Part shown: piece by piece, positions 1 through 8,548 of the stretch | Numbering within the stretch: the stretch's first letter is position 1 | Layout: the number at the start of each line of letters is the position of its first letter | Source of the DNA: Paenibacillus sp. LHD-117 | Lineage (GTDB): Bacteria > Bacillota > Bacilli > Paenibacillales > Paenibacillaceae | Assembly (NCBI RefSeq): GCF_030929555.1 | Contig: NZ_JAVFVT010000016.1 | Location: 1 to 64,000 of the forward strand | Direction of reading: 5' to 3' | Length of the DNA: 64,000 nt | The notes under the pieces: model-generated | Seen by the model: only the letters and a program-made list of their open reading frames with translations | What the model was told of the DNA's origin: nothing | Databases searched by the model: none | Made by a program: the position numbers and the translations under genes

Positions 1-118
1 CTGCATAGTAACAGCTCCTTTTGCTATGTAGCTCTGAAAATGGTTGTGTTCTTACTTCCCATTTTTAACCTACGACGTGAAGCACATACGGGGCTGTTTT
101 TACGTTCATCATAGCTAG

Positions 119-280
119 ACCGGCACGATCAGCGGGGACCTGTTGACGAATGTGATAAGGCATGGCACCGCCATCCTTGGGGAAGATCGCGACGGCATCG
201 AGCTAGGCTCGAGCGGCGGGATCGTCTCCAGAATGGATATCTGGAAGATGAAGGCGGCGGACATTCGTGCCGAGGATTGA
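119..280 (+). pseudogene. Possible 3' remnant of a glycosidase gene
   Basis: An open stretch of 53 codons follows an in-frame TAG at 116-118 and ends in TGA at 278-280. It has no ATG with a ribosome binding site at its head. The end, with residues such as GIELGSSGG and MDIWKMKAAD, reads like the closing strands of a beta-sandwich of the kind that ends GH32/GH43-type sugar hydrolases. That assignment is from memory of family ends and is weak. It may be the tail of a decayed gene whose body lies left of the window. Bases 1-118 show nothing else I can support. Confidence 0.3.
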
Positions 281-282
281 TT

Positions 283-1233
283 CTAGAGCAGATATTTCCA
301 AATCAACCAGCAGATAAGAGCGGACGCCCAAGAAACGAAACCAAATACCATCACTATTTTATTCTCGCTCCAGCCATACTTCAAGCTGAAATGATAATGA
401 ATCGGAGCCATTTTGAATAGGCGTAATTTTGTGCGTTTGTAATACCAGACTTGCAGGATGACCGATAATTGTTCAGCCAGATAAACGGAAAACAGGATGG
501 GAATCAATAGTTCTACCTTTTCAATAACCGCTAAGATGGAGAGCGAACCTCCGATTGCGAGCGATCCGGTGTCCCCCATAAATGCTTTAGCGGGATAGAT
601 ATTGTAGAGAAATAATCCGAGCAGACAGCCGATCATGACCAGCGAAAAGGTTTGAACTTCCTGCTTGTCCGAGATTAGAAAAAAGAAAAAGTAAGTCGGG
701 ATTGCAACATTGATTAATAGCCCGTCCAGACCATCCGTAAAATTGATCGCATTGGCTGATCCAACCACAAATAGCATCATGATCGCTATGTACACATAAA
801 TGGGCAAGTGGAGCCGATAACCATTTAACAACGAGACATCGCTTGTCTGTGTAAACGAATGGAACAAAGCAATAAGCAGAATACCGGTAAATGCGAACTG
901 AAACATAAGCTTCGCCCGCCCGGAGATGCCTGATGGATCTTGCGACACAGCCTTCTTTAGATCATCCATCAAACCAACAGAACTAAATAAGAGAAACGTA
1001 ACGCATAAGAAGATCATCAATGGCGAGGGCTGGAATTGCAGCGAAGCTACCACACCGATAAGCAAAATGAGGCCGGCCATCAGCGGCGTCCCCCGCTTGG
1101 CTTGATGGTCAGGGGGCAACTCGGACCGAATAGGCTGCGTTAGCTTCAAGGTACGCAGACCCCAAATGAGAAGCGGAGTAAAAACTGCCACAAGCAAAAA
1201 CGACAGACCGGAAATGCCCAACATCCCGAACAT
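283..1233 (-). CDS. MraY-family phospho-sugar transferase (second copy type)
   Basis: Polytopic membrane enzyme of the MraY/WecA superfamily, about 316 residues, which transfers a phospho-sugar from a UDP-sugar to undecaprenyl phosphate. Visible family motifs are KRGTPLMAG near 46-54, MDDLKK near 89-94, NFTDGLDG near 164-171, FMGDTGS near 217-223 and PIHYHF near 277-282. The last two match MraY itself (PIHHHF, here with one Tyr) better than WecA or TagO. I chose ATG 1233, preceded by GGGAGGGG, over an upstream in-frame ATG at 1356 with a poor leader. It stands alone, not in a mur-fts cluster, so it is probably an accessory paralogue of the housekeeping MraY. The lipid product cannot be told from sequence. 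Confidence 0.85.
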   Translation of the reverse strand: MFGMLGISGLSFLLVAVFTPLLIWGLRTLKLTQPIRSELPPDHQAKRGTPLMAGLILLIGVVASLQFQPSPLMIFLCVTFLLFSSVGLMDDLKKAVSQDPSGISGRAKLMFQFAFTGILLIALFHSFTQTSDVSLLNGYRLHLPIYVYIAIMMLFVVGSANAINFTDGLDGLLINVAIPTYFFFFLISDKQEVQTFSLVMIGCLLGLFLYNIYPAKAFMGDTGSLAIGGSLSILAVIEKVELLIPILFSVYLAEQLSVILQVWYYKRTKLRLFKMAPIHYHFSLKYGWSENKIVMVFGFVSWASALICWLIWKYLL

Positions 1234-1424
1234 CCTGAAAGCCCCTCCCTTGTCACAACTTGAATGTCCTGTACGACTTAGCGATATCGCTAAATTCACT
1301 ATACATAAGGTTGTATATTCATTAAAGTGAAGGTTTGTTTGGCTTTTTTTCATCATTTATGAGCAACGTCGAGCAAGGAATGATAGGGCTTATTGGATTA
1401 GTCATTGATTAGAGCCGAAAGAAA

Positions 1425-1457
1425 GAGAAGACGGGGGCTAGGGGCCTCCGTCTTCTC
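1425..1457 (-). terminator. Rho-independent terminator of the 1519-2274 gene
   Basis: Arms GAGAAGACGGGGG and CCTCCGTCTTCTC pair over 12 of 13 positions. On the minus strand a pyrimidine and T-rich run (CTTTCTTTC) follows, so it ends transcription of the gene to its right. Confidence 0.7.
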
Positions 1458-1518
1458 GATCGGGTTGGAGCAGTATGTGCCGTCCCCTATACTTCCGCTC
1501 TGGCCTGCGCGGAAAAGC

Positions 1519-2274
1519 TTACGCTTTTTGAATTTTGGAGGGGTTATTGATCTTATACGGGACGGGGTGTTTAGTTAGCTTTTTGGCTGCGAGCTTGGCC
1601 TCGAACAGGATCGTGTCTCCAATGGCAAGCTCCAACTTCTTGAGCGTCGCGCTATGGCTGGACCAGGCGACGCCGAGCTCCATTGCAGGGTCCAAGATCG
1701 ATACCGCCTCGTAGATGACGACTTCGTCATCGGTGTCCGAGAAATTGTTCGGCACGGTCGTGAACTCCTGGACAGTGGCGGTCATGCTCACCTTGCCTTC
1801 CGGCAGCTCTAGCTTTTCTTTCTTGCCTTTGCTTTTCTTAGGCGGCGCCTCGACTGAAGGAGCGGCGAGCGCGACGTCAGGGGAAGCGACCTCATCGGCT
1901 GCGGGGACCGTGTCCGCCGCGGCGGCTTCAACAGCAGGTTCCTCAACTGCATCCGCGGCGGCATCTGCGCCGGCCTCTTCCGCTGTATCCGCTGCGGAGG
2001 CTTTGGCCCCGTAATTGGATGCCTGCATTTCTTTCAGGTAGGACGGATGAATGCAGTGGAGCTGATCGTTGTCGAATCGAATGACCGCGGTAGCTTTGTC
2101 CGCGAATCCGACGACGCTGCAGGACAAGCTCATTCCGTTTCTTTTGTAGAAGAGGGCTTTCATTTTGACCGCTTTGTCGGATAGCAGCCCCCATTCCTTG
2201 CACTTGTCGAGCTGCTCGGTTTCGTTATCGAAAGCCGTGTAGGCTCGAGGTTGAATCGTAAACGCATGTTCCAT
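1519..2274 (-). CDS. Two-domain unknown protein with Ala/Asp/Glu linker
   Basis: Not recognised. The 251-residue product has an N-terminal folded part (about 1-90, with two cysteines in SLSCSVVG and QLHCIHP), a low-complexity linker rich in Ala, Asp and Glu (about 92-145), a short basic patch PKKSKGKKEK near 146-155, and a C-terminal beta-rich part from about 160 to 251. The C-terminal part ends in lysine-rich KINNPSKIQKA and could be OB-fold-like, which is a guess. No signal peptide or membrane segment is visible, so it is probably cytoplasmic. The ATG at 2274 has AAAGGCGG about 10 bases upstream. It is flanked by terminators and so is monocistronic. The high GC of the linker is typical of Ala-rich repeats and need not mean transfer. 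Confidence 0.6.
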   Translation of the reverse strand: MEHAFTIQPRAYTAFDNETEQLDKCKEWGLLSDKAVKMKALFYKRNGMSLSCSVVGFADKATAVIRFDNDQLHCIHPSYLKEMQASNYGAKASAADTAEEAGADAAADAVEEPAVEAAAADTVPAADEVASPDVALAAPSVEAPPKKSKGKKEKLELPEGKVSMTATVQEFTTVPNNFSDTDDEVVIYEAVSILDPAMELGVAWSSHSATLKKLELAIGDTILFEAKLAAKKLTKHPVPYKINNPSKIQKA

Positions 2275-2364
2275 GGCTAGTCCGCCTTTCTGACCGATAT
2301 GCGATTATTTTACCACATAAGCATGCATAAGTTTCCATCTCTTAAAATGCGTAATGGACACACC

Positions 2365-2411
2365 GAAAAAACGCCGGTAAAATCCCCTTCGATAGGGATC
2401 TCACCGGCGTT
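2365..2411 (-). terminator. Terminator of the MMPL exporter gene
   Basis: Perfect inverted repeat AACGCCGGT / ACCGGCGTT (2370-2378 and 2403-2411), with an inner pairing ATCCC/GGGAT. A run of six A on the plus strand gives the T tract on the minus strand. Confidence 0.8.
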
Positions 2412-2445
2412 ATTGATTTGGCGGTCAGCAACCGCGGCCAATGTA

Positions 2446-4803
2446 TTATTGGTTAGCGACGCGAACTTGCGGAAGCGCTGCGGCCTCTTCACTCGCCTTC
2501 AGCTCGGCGATCAGCTTATCGCCTTCAACGTCCAGATTCGGCAGCATGCGATCCAGCCATCGCGGCAGCGACCACGCTTTGTCGCCGAAGAGGGCCATCA
2601 CGGCCGGAACGAGCGCCATGCGGATGACGAAAGCGTCGATCAGGATGCCAAGTGCCAGCGCGAAGCCGATCTGCTTGATCATGATGTCATGCGTGAAGAT
2701 GAAGCCCGCGAATACCGCGACCATAATGATGGCGGCGGCCACGACGACGCGGCTTGCTTGGCTATACCCATGGATGACGCTTTGGCTGCCTTGATGTCCA
2801 TGGACGTATGACTCGCGCATGGAAGAAACCAGGAAGACTTGGTAGTCCATCGCGAGTCCGTATAGAATCCCCGTGACCATGATGGGCATGAAACTCATGA
2901 TCGGACCGCCGGTGTCGAAGCCGAACAACTCATTGAACCAGCCCCACTGGAACACCGCCGTCGACATTCCGAACGTCGCGAGCACGCTGAGCAGGAAACC
3001 GACCGTTGCTTTGATCGGAACCAGAATCGAACGGAAGACGAGCAGCAGTATGATCAACGAGAGGATCACGATGATGCCGATGTAGATCGGGAACACTTCC
3101 GCCAGCTTGACGGACATATCGATGTTGATCGCGGTGAAGCCCGTCACTCCGAGCGTAACGCCATGCGTTTCCGCGATCGTCGAATCGGCAGCCCGCAAAT
3201 CCTTGACCAGGTTTTTGGTCTCCGAATCGGTGGGACCGGTCTTCGGAACGACGCTCAAAATTGCGATGTTTCCTTCTTTGTTCATGCCTAGTGGCGAAAC
3301 CACCGACACGTTCTCGACCTTCTGAATGTCCTGCACGAGAGCCATGAGCGACTGAGGCGCAATGGTCCCGGAAGCGTCTTTCGGCTCCGCGACGATCAGG
3401 AGCGGACCGTTGAAGCCTTCCCCGAAACCTTCGGAGATCGCGTTGTAGCTTTGCCGCTGGGACGTATCCAAGTTCGCGGTGGCGCCCGAAGGCATGCCCA
3501 TCTCCATCTCGGCGGCCGGAATCGCAGCCGCGCCGAGGACCAGAACGATGGCGATAATGGCAGGCCAACGGAATTTGACGATGCCCTTCACCCAGCCGTC
3601 CGCGATGCCATGCTGCTTGCCGGACGACTTGGAACGGCTCTTCTCGCGCGCTTTGACGGAGCAGATGCGTTCGCCGAGCAGGCCGAGCAGTGCTGGCAGA
3701 AGCGTGAGGGCGAGGAGCACGTTAAGGAATACGGTTACCGAGGCGACGAGCGCCATCATGCTCAGGAACGAAATGCCGATCACGAGCAGTCCGCATAACG
3801 CGATGATAACCGTCAATCCGGCGAAGAATACCGCGCTACCTGCCGTGCCTACCGCTCTGCTGGCCGCTTCCCGCGCCGATAGGCCTTGATCGAATATGAG
3901 GCGGCGCTGGCGGTTCACGATAAAGAGCGCATAGTCGATGCCCACGGCCAAGCCGACCATGAGGGCCAGAACCGGAGTGACGGAGCTCATGGTAACGAAG
4001 CTGGAAATCGCGAAGGCTCCGCCGACGCCGATTCCGACGCCGAAGAGGGCGATGACGATCGGCAAGCCGGCCGCGACGATGGAGCCGAGCGTGACGATCA
4101 GGACGATAACGGCTACGACCAAGCCGTAAATCTCATTGGTTCCGATCGGGATATCCGGCGTCTTAAGGGAGTCGCTCGGCAGCGCCGTAATGCCGGTGCC
4201 GCTCGCCGCTTCCTCGACCGCTTCGACAACAGAATCCGCGACGCCGGCGGGAAGCGAGGTTTGCTGGACGGTGAACTGGAATTGGAACAAGCCCACGCTG
4301 CCGTCGGTCGCGATCAACATCCCGGGCACGGGCATGCCGTCCACGATAAGCGGGCCGTACGGCGGCATCTCCGCCGGGGCGGCGCCTGCCGTGCCGGCTG
4401 CATCCCCGCCTTGGGCGCTTCCCGCCTGCGACGGATCGCCTTGCGCCGCGGCGTTGCCAGCAGCTGCCGCCAATTCAGCGGGGTTGATGACATAATCAAG
4501 GCCGTACACCTTGTTAATCGCCTCGGTGATTGCCGTCAAACGTTCCGGCGTATCGAGCCGCTCGCCTTCCGGCGCCGTAAATACGACGCTCGCTTGACCG
4601 CCCGATGCTTCAGGCAACGCTTGCTCCAGCTTATCCAATACCTTCTGAGAAGGCGTGCCTTCAAGCTTCATCTCGGAGCTCACGTTCATTCCGTTGATTC
4701 CCAGCATCGCGATGACGATTCCGAGTATGACGATCCAGCCGGCAATGAAATACCAGGACTTATCGTAAGCTTGTTTCCCTAATTTGTACAAAAATGTAGA
4801 CAT
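2446..4803 (-). CDS. MMPL/RND-family transporter
   Basis: A 785-residue membrane transporter of the MMPL branch of the RND superfamily (B. subtilis YdfJ-like). The layout is typical: one TM at about 20-38, an extracytoplasmic loop with an Ala/Gly-rich low-complexity insert (about 110-145), five TMs, then a second TM-loop-five-TM repeat. The paired motifs VGIDYALFIVNRQRR in the first half and AMDYQVFLVSSMRE in the second are the conserved Asp-Tyr segments of TM4 in MMPL proteins. ATG 4803 has AAAGGAGAG 10 bases upstream. The TetR gene ends 44 bases upstream on the same strand with no terminator between, so the two form one operon and the TetR protein is the likely repressor of this exporter. 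The substrate (lipid, peptide or drug) is not determined. Confidence 0.9.
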   Translation of the reverse strand: MSTFLYKLGKQAYDKSWYFIAGWIVILGIVIAMLGINGMNVSSEMKLEGTPSQKVLDKLEQALPEASGGQASVVFTAPEGERLDTPERLTAITEAINKVYGLDYVINPAELAAAAGNAAAQGDPSQAGSAQGGDAAGTAGAAPAEMPPYGPLIVDGMPVPGMLIATDGSVGLFQFQFTVQQTSLPAGVADSVVEAVEEAASGTGITALPSDSLKTPDIPIGTNEIYGLVVAVIVLIVTLGSIVAAGLPIVIALFGVGIGVGGAFAISSFVTMSSVTPVLALMVGLAVGIDYALFIVNRQRRLIFDQGLSAREAASRAVGTAGSAVFFAGLTVIIALCGLLVIGISFLSMMALVASVTVFLNVLLALTLLPALLGLLGERICSVKAREKSRSKSSGKQHGIADGWVKGIVKFRWPAIIAIVLVLGAAAIPAAEMEMGMPSGATANLDTSQRQSYNAISEGFGEGFNGPLLIVAEPKDASGTIAPQSLMALVQDIQKVENVSVVSPLGMNKEGNIAILSVVPKTGPTDSETKNLVKDLRAADSTIAETHGVTLGVTGFTAINIDMSVKLAEVFPIYIGIIVILSLIILLLVFRSILVPIKATVGFLLSVLATFGMSTAVFQWGWFNELFGFDTGGPIMSFMPIMVTGILYGLAMDYQVFLVSSMRESYVHGHQGSQSVIHGYSQASRVVVAAAIIMVAVFAGFIFTHDIMIKQIGFALALGILIDAFVIRMALVPAVMALFGDKAWSLPRWLDRMLPNLDVEGDKLIAELKASEEAAALPQVRVANQ

Positions 4804-4847
4804 GCGGTGATGGCTCTCCTTTATTTAACGCTAATTTTTTTTGGTAC

Positions 4848-5465
4848 CTAGAAGCCCTTTCGCAAGTAACCGAACGTCGTTTCCAAATACTGATCGAATG
4901 TCATTTCCCCGTCATCCCGTTCGTCTCCCGAATCGCCCGGCAGCCGCACATGGAGACTTCCGTTTACGATGGGCTGTACGGCTCCGATCACCGCGCCGAC
5001 AAGAAGATGAGTGTACCCTTCCGGATATCGGCTTTGGAAGAAATAGTCAAGCGTCTCCTGAGCTGCATTCTGCAGCCGTTTGTAGACGCTGAGGATATAC
5101 GGCTCCAACGTCGGATGTTTCTTGGAGATCGACATGAGCTCGCGCATTTTCCATAACAGCTCGGCCGTTAGCTGCATCTTCATCCATTGCCGAAGCGCAT
5201 CCAGCGGTGTAAAGCCGTCGGGCAATTGCATATGCTCTGCTGCTTCATCCATATCGATGGATGGCAATGCCGCCATCGCCACGGCTTCCTCTTTGCAAGA
5301 GAAATGATTCGCGAACGTTCTGCGGGAATAATTCGCGCGCTGTACGACATCCTCGATGACGAATCCGTCGAGCCCCCGTTCAAGCGCAAGCTCGAACGCG
5401 GCTTGCGCCAAGGCATGCGCCGTCGCTTCCCGTTTGAGATCGCGCAAGCTTGGTTTGTTCAACAA
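4848..5465 (-). CDS. TetR-family repressor of the MMPL exporter
   Basis: About 205 residues. The N-terminal TetR helix-turn-helix reads ATAHALAQAAFELALERG, then FVIEDVVQRANYSRRTFANHF, with the FxNHF end typical of the family. An in-frame ATG at 5534 exists, but it lies inside a perfect palindrome (5526-5542), and no ribosome binding site precedes it. The tandem TTG codons at 5465/5462 sit a few bases after GAGGTGAAGGA, so I place the start there. The C-terminal ligand domain shows no diagnostic residues. The gene leads an operon with the MMPL transporter. Family logic suggests that it represses its own promoter and is released by an exported compound. Confidence 0.85.
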   Translation of the reverse strand: MLNKPSLRDLKREATAHALAQAAFELALERGLDGFVIEDVVQRANYSRRTFANHFSCKEEAVAMAALPSIDMDEAAEHMQLPDGFTPLDALRQWMKMQLTAELLWKMRELMSISKKHPTLEPYILSVYKRLQNAAQETLDYFFQSRYPEGYTHLLVGAVIGAVQPIVNGSLHVRLPGDSGDERDDGEMTFDQYLETTFGYLRKGF

Positions 5466-5525
5466 TGTTCCTTCACCTCGTTTCTTCACGATGCTTTTTT
5501 CTGCATGGCTATACGTTATCATTTT

Positions 5526-5542
5526 GTTGCCCAATGGGCAAC
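5526..5542. promoter_or_regulatory. 17-bp palindrome, candidate TetR operator
   Basis: GTTGCCCA-A-TGGGCAAC is perfect over both 8-bp halves. It lies about 60 bases upstream of the TTG start of the TetR-MMPL operon, where the leader or promoter should be, and is the only palindrome of this quality there. Autoregulation by the adjacent TetR protein is inferred. Confidence 0.65.
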
Positions 5543-5687
5543 GATACTCTTTAGGAAAAATTGCATATCACGCAACTTTTGAATAATGTGTGACAAGAAT
5601 TGACACTTGTGTGAAGGAAGCGCAGCGTCTCCTGCTGTAGACGACAAGGCGATCGAAGCGATATTTTCCGAAGTAGGGTTCAATTCG

Positions 5688-5730
5688 AAAAAAAAGCCTT
5701 GCTTCGGGATCAGTGATCCTTTAGCAAGGC
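5688..5730 (-). terminator. Terminator overlapping the end of the second TetR gene
   Basis: Inverted repeat GCCTTGCT / AGCAAGGC (5696-5703 and 5723-5730), with eight A on the plus strand at 5688-5695 giving the T tract on the minus strand. The stem includes the last codons of the TetR gene, so stop and terminator overlap. Confidence 0.75.
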
Positions 5731-6282
5731 CGGGAGGATAAAGGCATTCGCCGTTTCGTACAGCTCTTCGAGAGACCAATTGCCTTCCTTTCCTACGTAT
5801 TGGACGCATAAGCTGTCGAGCATGCCCAGCATGCCGGATGCGGCCAGCTCGCTGTTCACCGGCTTGAGCGCGCCTTCCTTAATGCCTTCTTCCAGTACGC
5901 CGGATAGAAACGCGATATAGCCTTGCTTCAGATCGCGTATGCGCTGCAAAATATCGGGTTCGATCCCGTTCGTCGTTTCGTTGGATATGATATGGACGAG
6001 CTCGCTGAACTGCAGGAACAGCTCCAGATGTTTATGGACAATCGCCCGGATTTGGAGATCGGTGGGCTGATCTTCTTGAAGAATGACTTTAATCCGATCC
6101 ATCAGCATGGTGTAGCCGTACGTGACGATCGTTTCGAACAGCTCTCCTTTGCCGGAGAAGTGATAATACAGAGTGCCTTTGGCGACCCCGGCTTCTCTGG
6201 ATATATCGTCCATGCTCGTCCGGTGATAACCAAGCTCGGAGAATAGTTTAACCGCTGCGTCGATAATTTTGTTTTTGCTCAC
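5710..6282 (-). CDS. TetR/AcrR-family regulator
   Basis: A 190-residue repressor. The N-terminal HTH is near-consensus: KIIDAAVKLFSELGYHRTS, then MDDISREAGVAKGTLYYHF at about 22-44, followed by a helical ligand domain. It starts at GTG 6282 with GAGAGGA about 10 bases upstream. It is monocistronic, with its own terminator. No exporter lies directly beside it except the TetR-MMPL pair downstream on the same strand, which has a different palindrome, so its target is probably itself plus genes elsewhere. A distinct 15-bp palindrome sits in its own promoter. Confidence 0.85.
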   Translation of the reverse strand: MSKNKIIDAAVKLFSELGYHRTSMDDISREAGVAKGTLYYHFSGKGELFETIVTYGYTMLMDRIKVILQEDQPTDLQIRAIVHKHLELFLQFSELVHIISNETTNGIEPDILQRIRDLKQGYIAFLSGVLEEGIKEGALKPVNSELAASGMLGMLDSLCVQYVGKEGNWSLEELYETANAFILPALLKDH

Positions 6283-6332
6283 CTGCTACCGTTCCTCTCT
6301 GTGATCCTAATATGGCTAATAGTATATCATAA

Positions 6333-6347
6333 AAGCGTCTAACGCTT
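6333..6347. promoter_or_regulatory. 15-bp palindrome in the promoter of the second TetR gene
   Basis: AAGCGT-CTA-ACGCTT is perfect over 6-bp halves. On the minus strand it lies in the 17-bp spacer between a weak -35 (TTAAGC) and a good -10 (TATACT), about 50 bases upstream of the GTG start. This is the standard place for a TetR autorepression site. Confidence 0.6.
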
Positions 6348-6361
6348 AATGGATACAAGCC

Positions 6362-6394
6362 GAAGAGGCCCAGCCGATATGGCCGAGCCTCTTC
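6362..6394 (-). terminator. Probable terminator of the broken glycosidase gene
   Basis: Inverted repeat GAAGAGGC / GCCTCTTC just downstream of the stop at 6413 on the minus strand. The trailing T run is weak. Confidence 0.45.
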
Positions 6395-6412
6395 GCTTGC
6401 CCATCTATAAAA

Positions 6413-8332
6413 TCACTTTCCCGGATGCTCCGCCACAATCGTACCGTCTGGCGCAACAATCCGGTATTCGTCCGTATTGAAGTCTACCTCAACCGTCGTG
6501 CCGTCCGAATATTCGGTGCGCTGGCGCCGATGGCCGCTGCCGATGAACATATGGCCCGTCATCTCAAAGAAGCCTACCCGCCCATGAAGCTCGGCCAAAG
6601 CCCGTACAATGCCGATTTCCACGTCGTTCGGCTGGATCGATAGATAAGGAATGCCCGCATTCAACAGCCCGTACAGATAACCAAGATCACTTTCGGGGAT
6701 GCCCCAAGCCCCTCTCTCCAGCGACCAAGGGACAACAACCGCGTCATGGTACACGAGCGAGAACAGAGGGATTGGCACGCCGATGGCCGGCCCGCTGCCT
6801 GGACCCGGGATGAGCGCATGAGGCGCATGATGAACGAGATCGAGATACGGAACCGCCCAATCGGCTGGTTCTTCGGAGCTGACGATCATGCCTCTGCTTC
6901 TTATCTCTTCGAAGCATGCCGCGCGATAGGCGAGCGACTCCGAACGGGTCATGCGATGGAGAGGGTCGTAACATTCGTCTCCCGGGACAACGGCGAAGAC
7001 ATCGAGGTATGCGCCGTCCGGTACTGCGCCATGCAGCATTAACGTATCGTAATTCCGCTCGACATACCCTTTCGAGAAGCAAGTGCATAACCAGCCGTGA
7101 GGCCCGCCAGCCCAAATATCGCAATATTCCGGATTTCCTTCCTCGTCCTTCATCGCTAGACTTTCGCTATAGGAAGCGGCGTCGTGGTAATAATCGCGTT
7201 AATTGTCGTGAAGGGCAAGCAGAATCCGGTTATCCGCGCACGCTTGCTTGAGCTTCGCCAGTCCTTCCCATCCGCCACCCTTAGGGCTTGGGGGCAGGAT
7301 ATCGGGATGCATATTGTCGTAACCGCTGAGACCCCATCCATCCACATGCACATAGAGATTGCCTTCGTACCGGATCCGAAGCTGGATGAGCTGGCTTGCC
7401 CTCTCTTCGAAAGAAACGGCGAAGTCGTTAAGCTCCGGATGCTCCTTATCGTAATAGTCGGAGACGGGCGCTATATGGGTATGAACGCAGGTATGAACCA
7501 CCGCCGCGCCTAACAACCCCGATAGTTTCGGGTTTTGGAACCGCTTCTGCTCCAAGGTGCGCAGCTTGCCGAGACGTTCTGTGTATTGCCGGTACGATTT
7601 GGCCATTCCGACATAGTCCAAACCTTTCCGGAACCGGAATTTTAATCGCCGCGCATACCGGAGCTCCTTATGGGAATGAAGCCATACCGCCGCGGCATGG
7701 GTTTGCATACGGGGGAGATGCTCCACGGTGACTCGGGCATCGTCGGGCGTTTCGATGATAGCCAGATAGCCATTGCCGCCCTTCGTTTGGCCCCACCACG
7801 GCATATAAGCGTCCCGCCCAAACATCATGCCCTTATGATATCGAAGAATTGGACGGTCCCACGAAGCGGGGATCAAATAACCTTGCATGGCCGGGATCGC
7901 CGTATAATCGGAATCGGCGTCGCTTGAGAACTCGAAAGCGCCGGGCCAAGCGATCTCGCGCAAGCAATCGGAGCAGCCGGAGACATCGGTTGTCTCGAAT
8001 GAGACGTCCCCGCTCGTCGTATCGAGGAACAGGCGAAGAGTCACTTGAAGATCGATCGCGGCTCCATTGGCCGAGAAACCTCCCAAATGAATGTATAACC
8101 CTTCGAAGTATCCGGACACGGCAGGAATGAATTTTTTATCCGAAGCCTGGCCGAGCTGCAAGTTTGTTAGGCCGGTTGATTCATGTCCAATAGCCATGTA
8201 TGCTGCGCCGGCTCCGGTTTCCCATACGGCGGTTCCCGTATCTACTCTGACCGCGAGGCTCATTTTATCGAGTGTAAGCGACATGCTGCCATGCTCTACG
8301 ATGATAGACGTTTCGTTTTCGTGCCATCCCAT
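6413..8332 (-). pseudogene. GH101/GH129-like glycosidase gene broken by an in-frame TAA
   Basis: Two pieces in the same frame (7199-8332, 377 residues; 6413-7153 and upstream codons, 246 residues from its first Met) read as one 639-residue protein. They are split by a single TAA at 7199-7201, where the text goes LALHDN-stop-RDYYHDA. The first part is a beta-rich N-domain leading into a barrel (YVHVDGWG near 335). The second carries YLDVFAVVP and, 43-44 residues later, VSSEEPADW, an Asp/Glu pairing like that of GH101-type barrels. The fold call is inference. A one-base change from a Tyr codon (TAT/TAC), or C to T from CAA, would make the stop. The 3' piece holds the presumed catalytic pair and has no clear start, so the gene is probably dead unless TAA is read through or is a sequence error. 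No signal peptide is present. Confidence 0.7.
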
Positions 8333-8548
8333 CTTTGTCGTCCCCCTTATGGATTTGCTCGTTGATCAGAGCTACTCTACCTCGGACCGCTGACTTTGAC
8401 CATAACGGATTGTCCTTATGTTTGCTATTTTTCTGGAAATCTCAATAATCGCCTATTAGATGAATTTATGCTTATTGTCCGGGCGAGGAAACTCTCATAC
8501 GATAATCGCGTGGAACGTTAGAACAGTATGAAAACGGGAGGGGAAGTC

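Noticed and set aside
2299-2811. Plus-strand frames over the terminator and the end of the MMPL gene
   Set aside because: They include the terminator hairpin and run antisense to a clear transporter gene.
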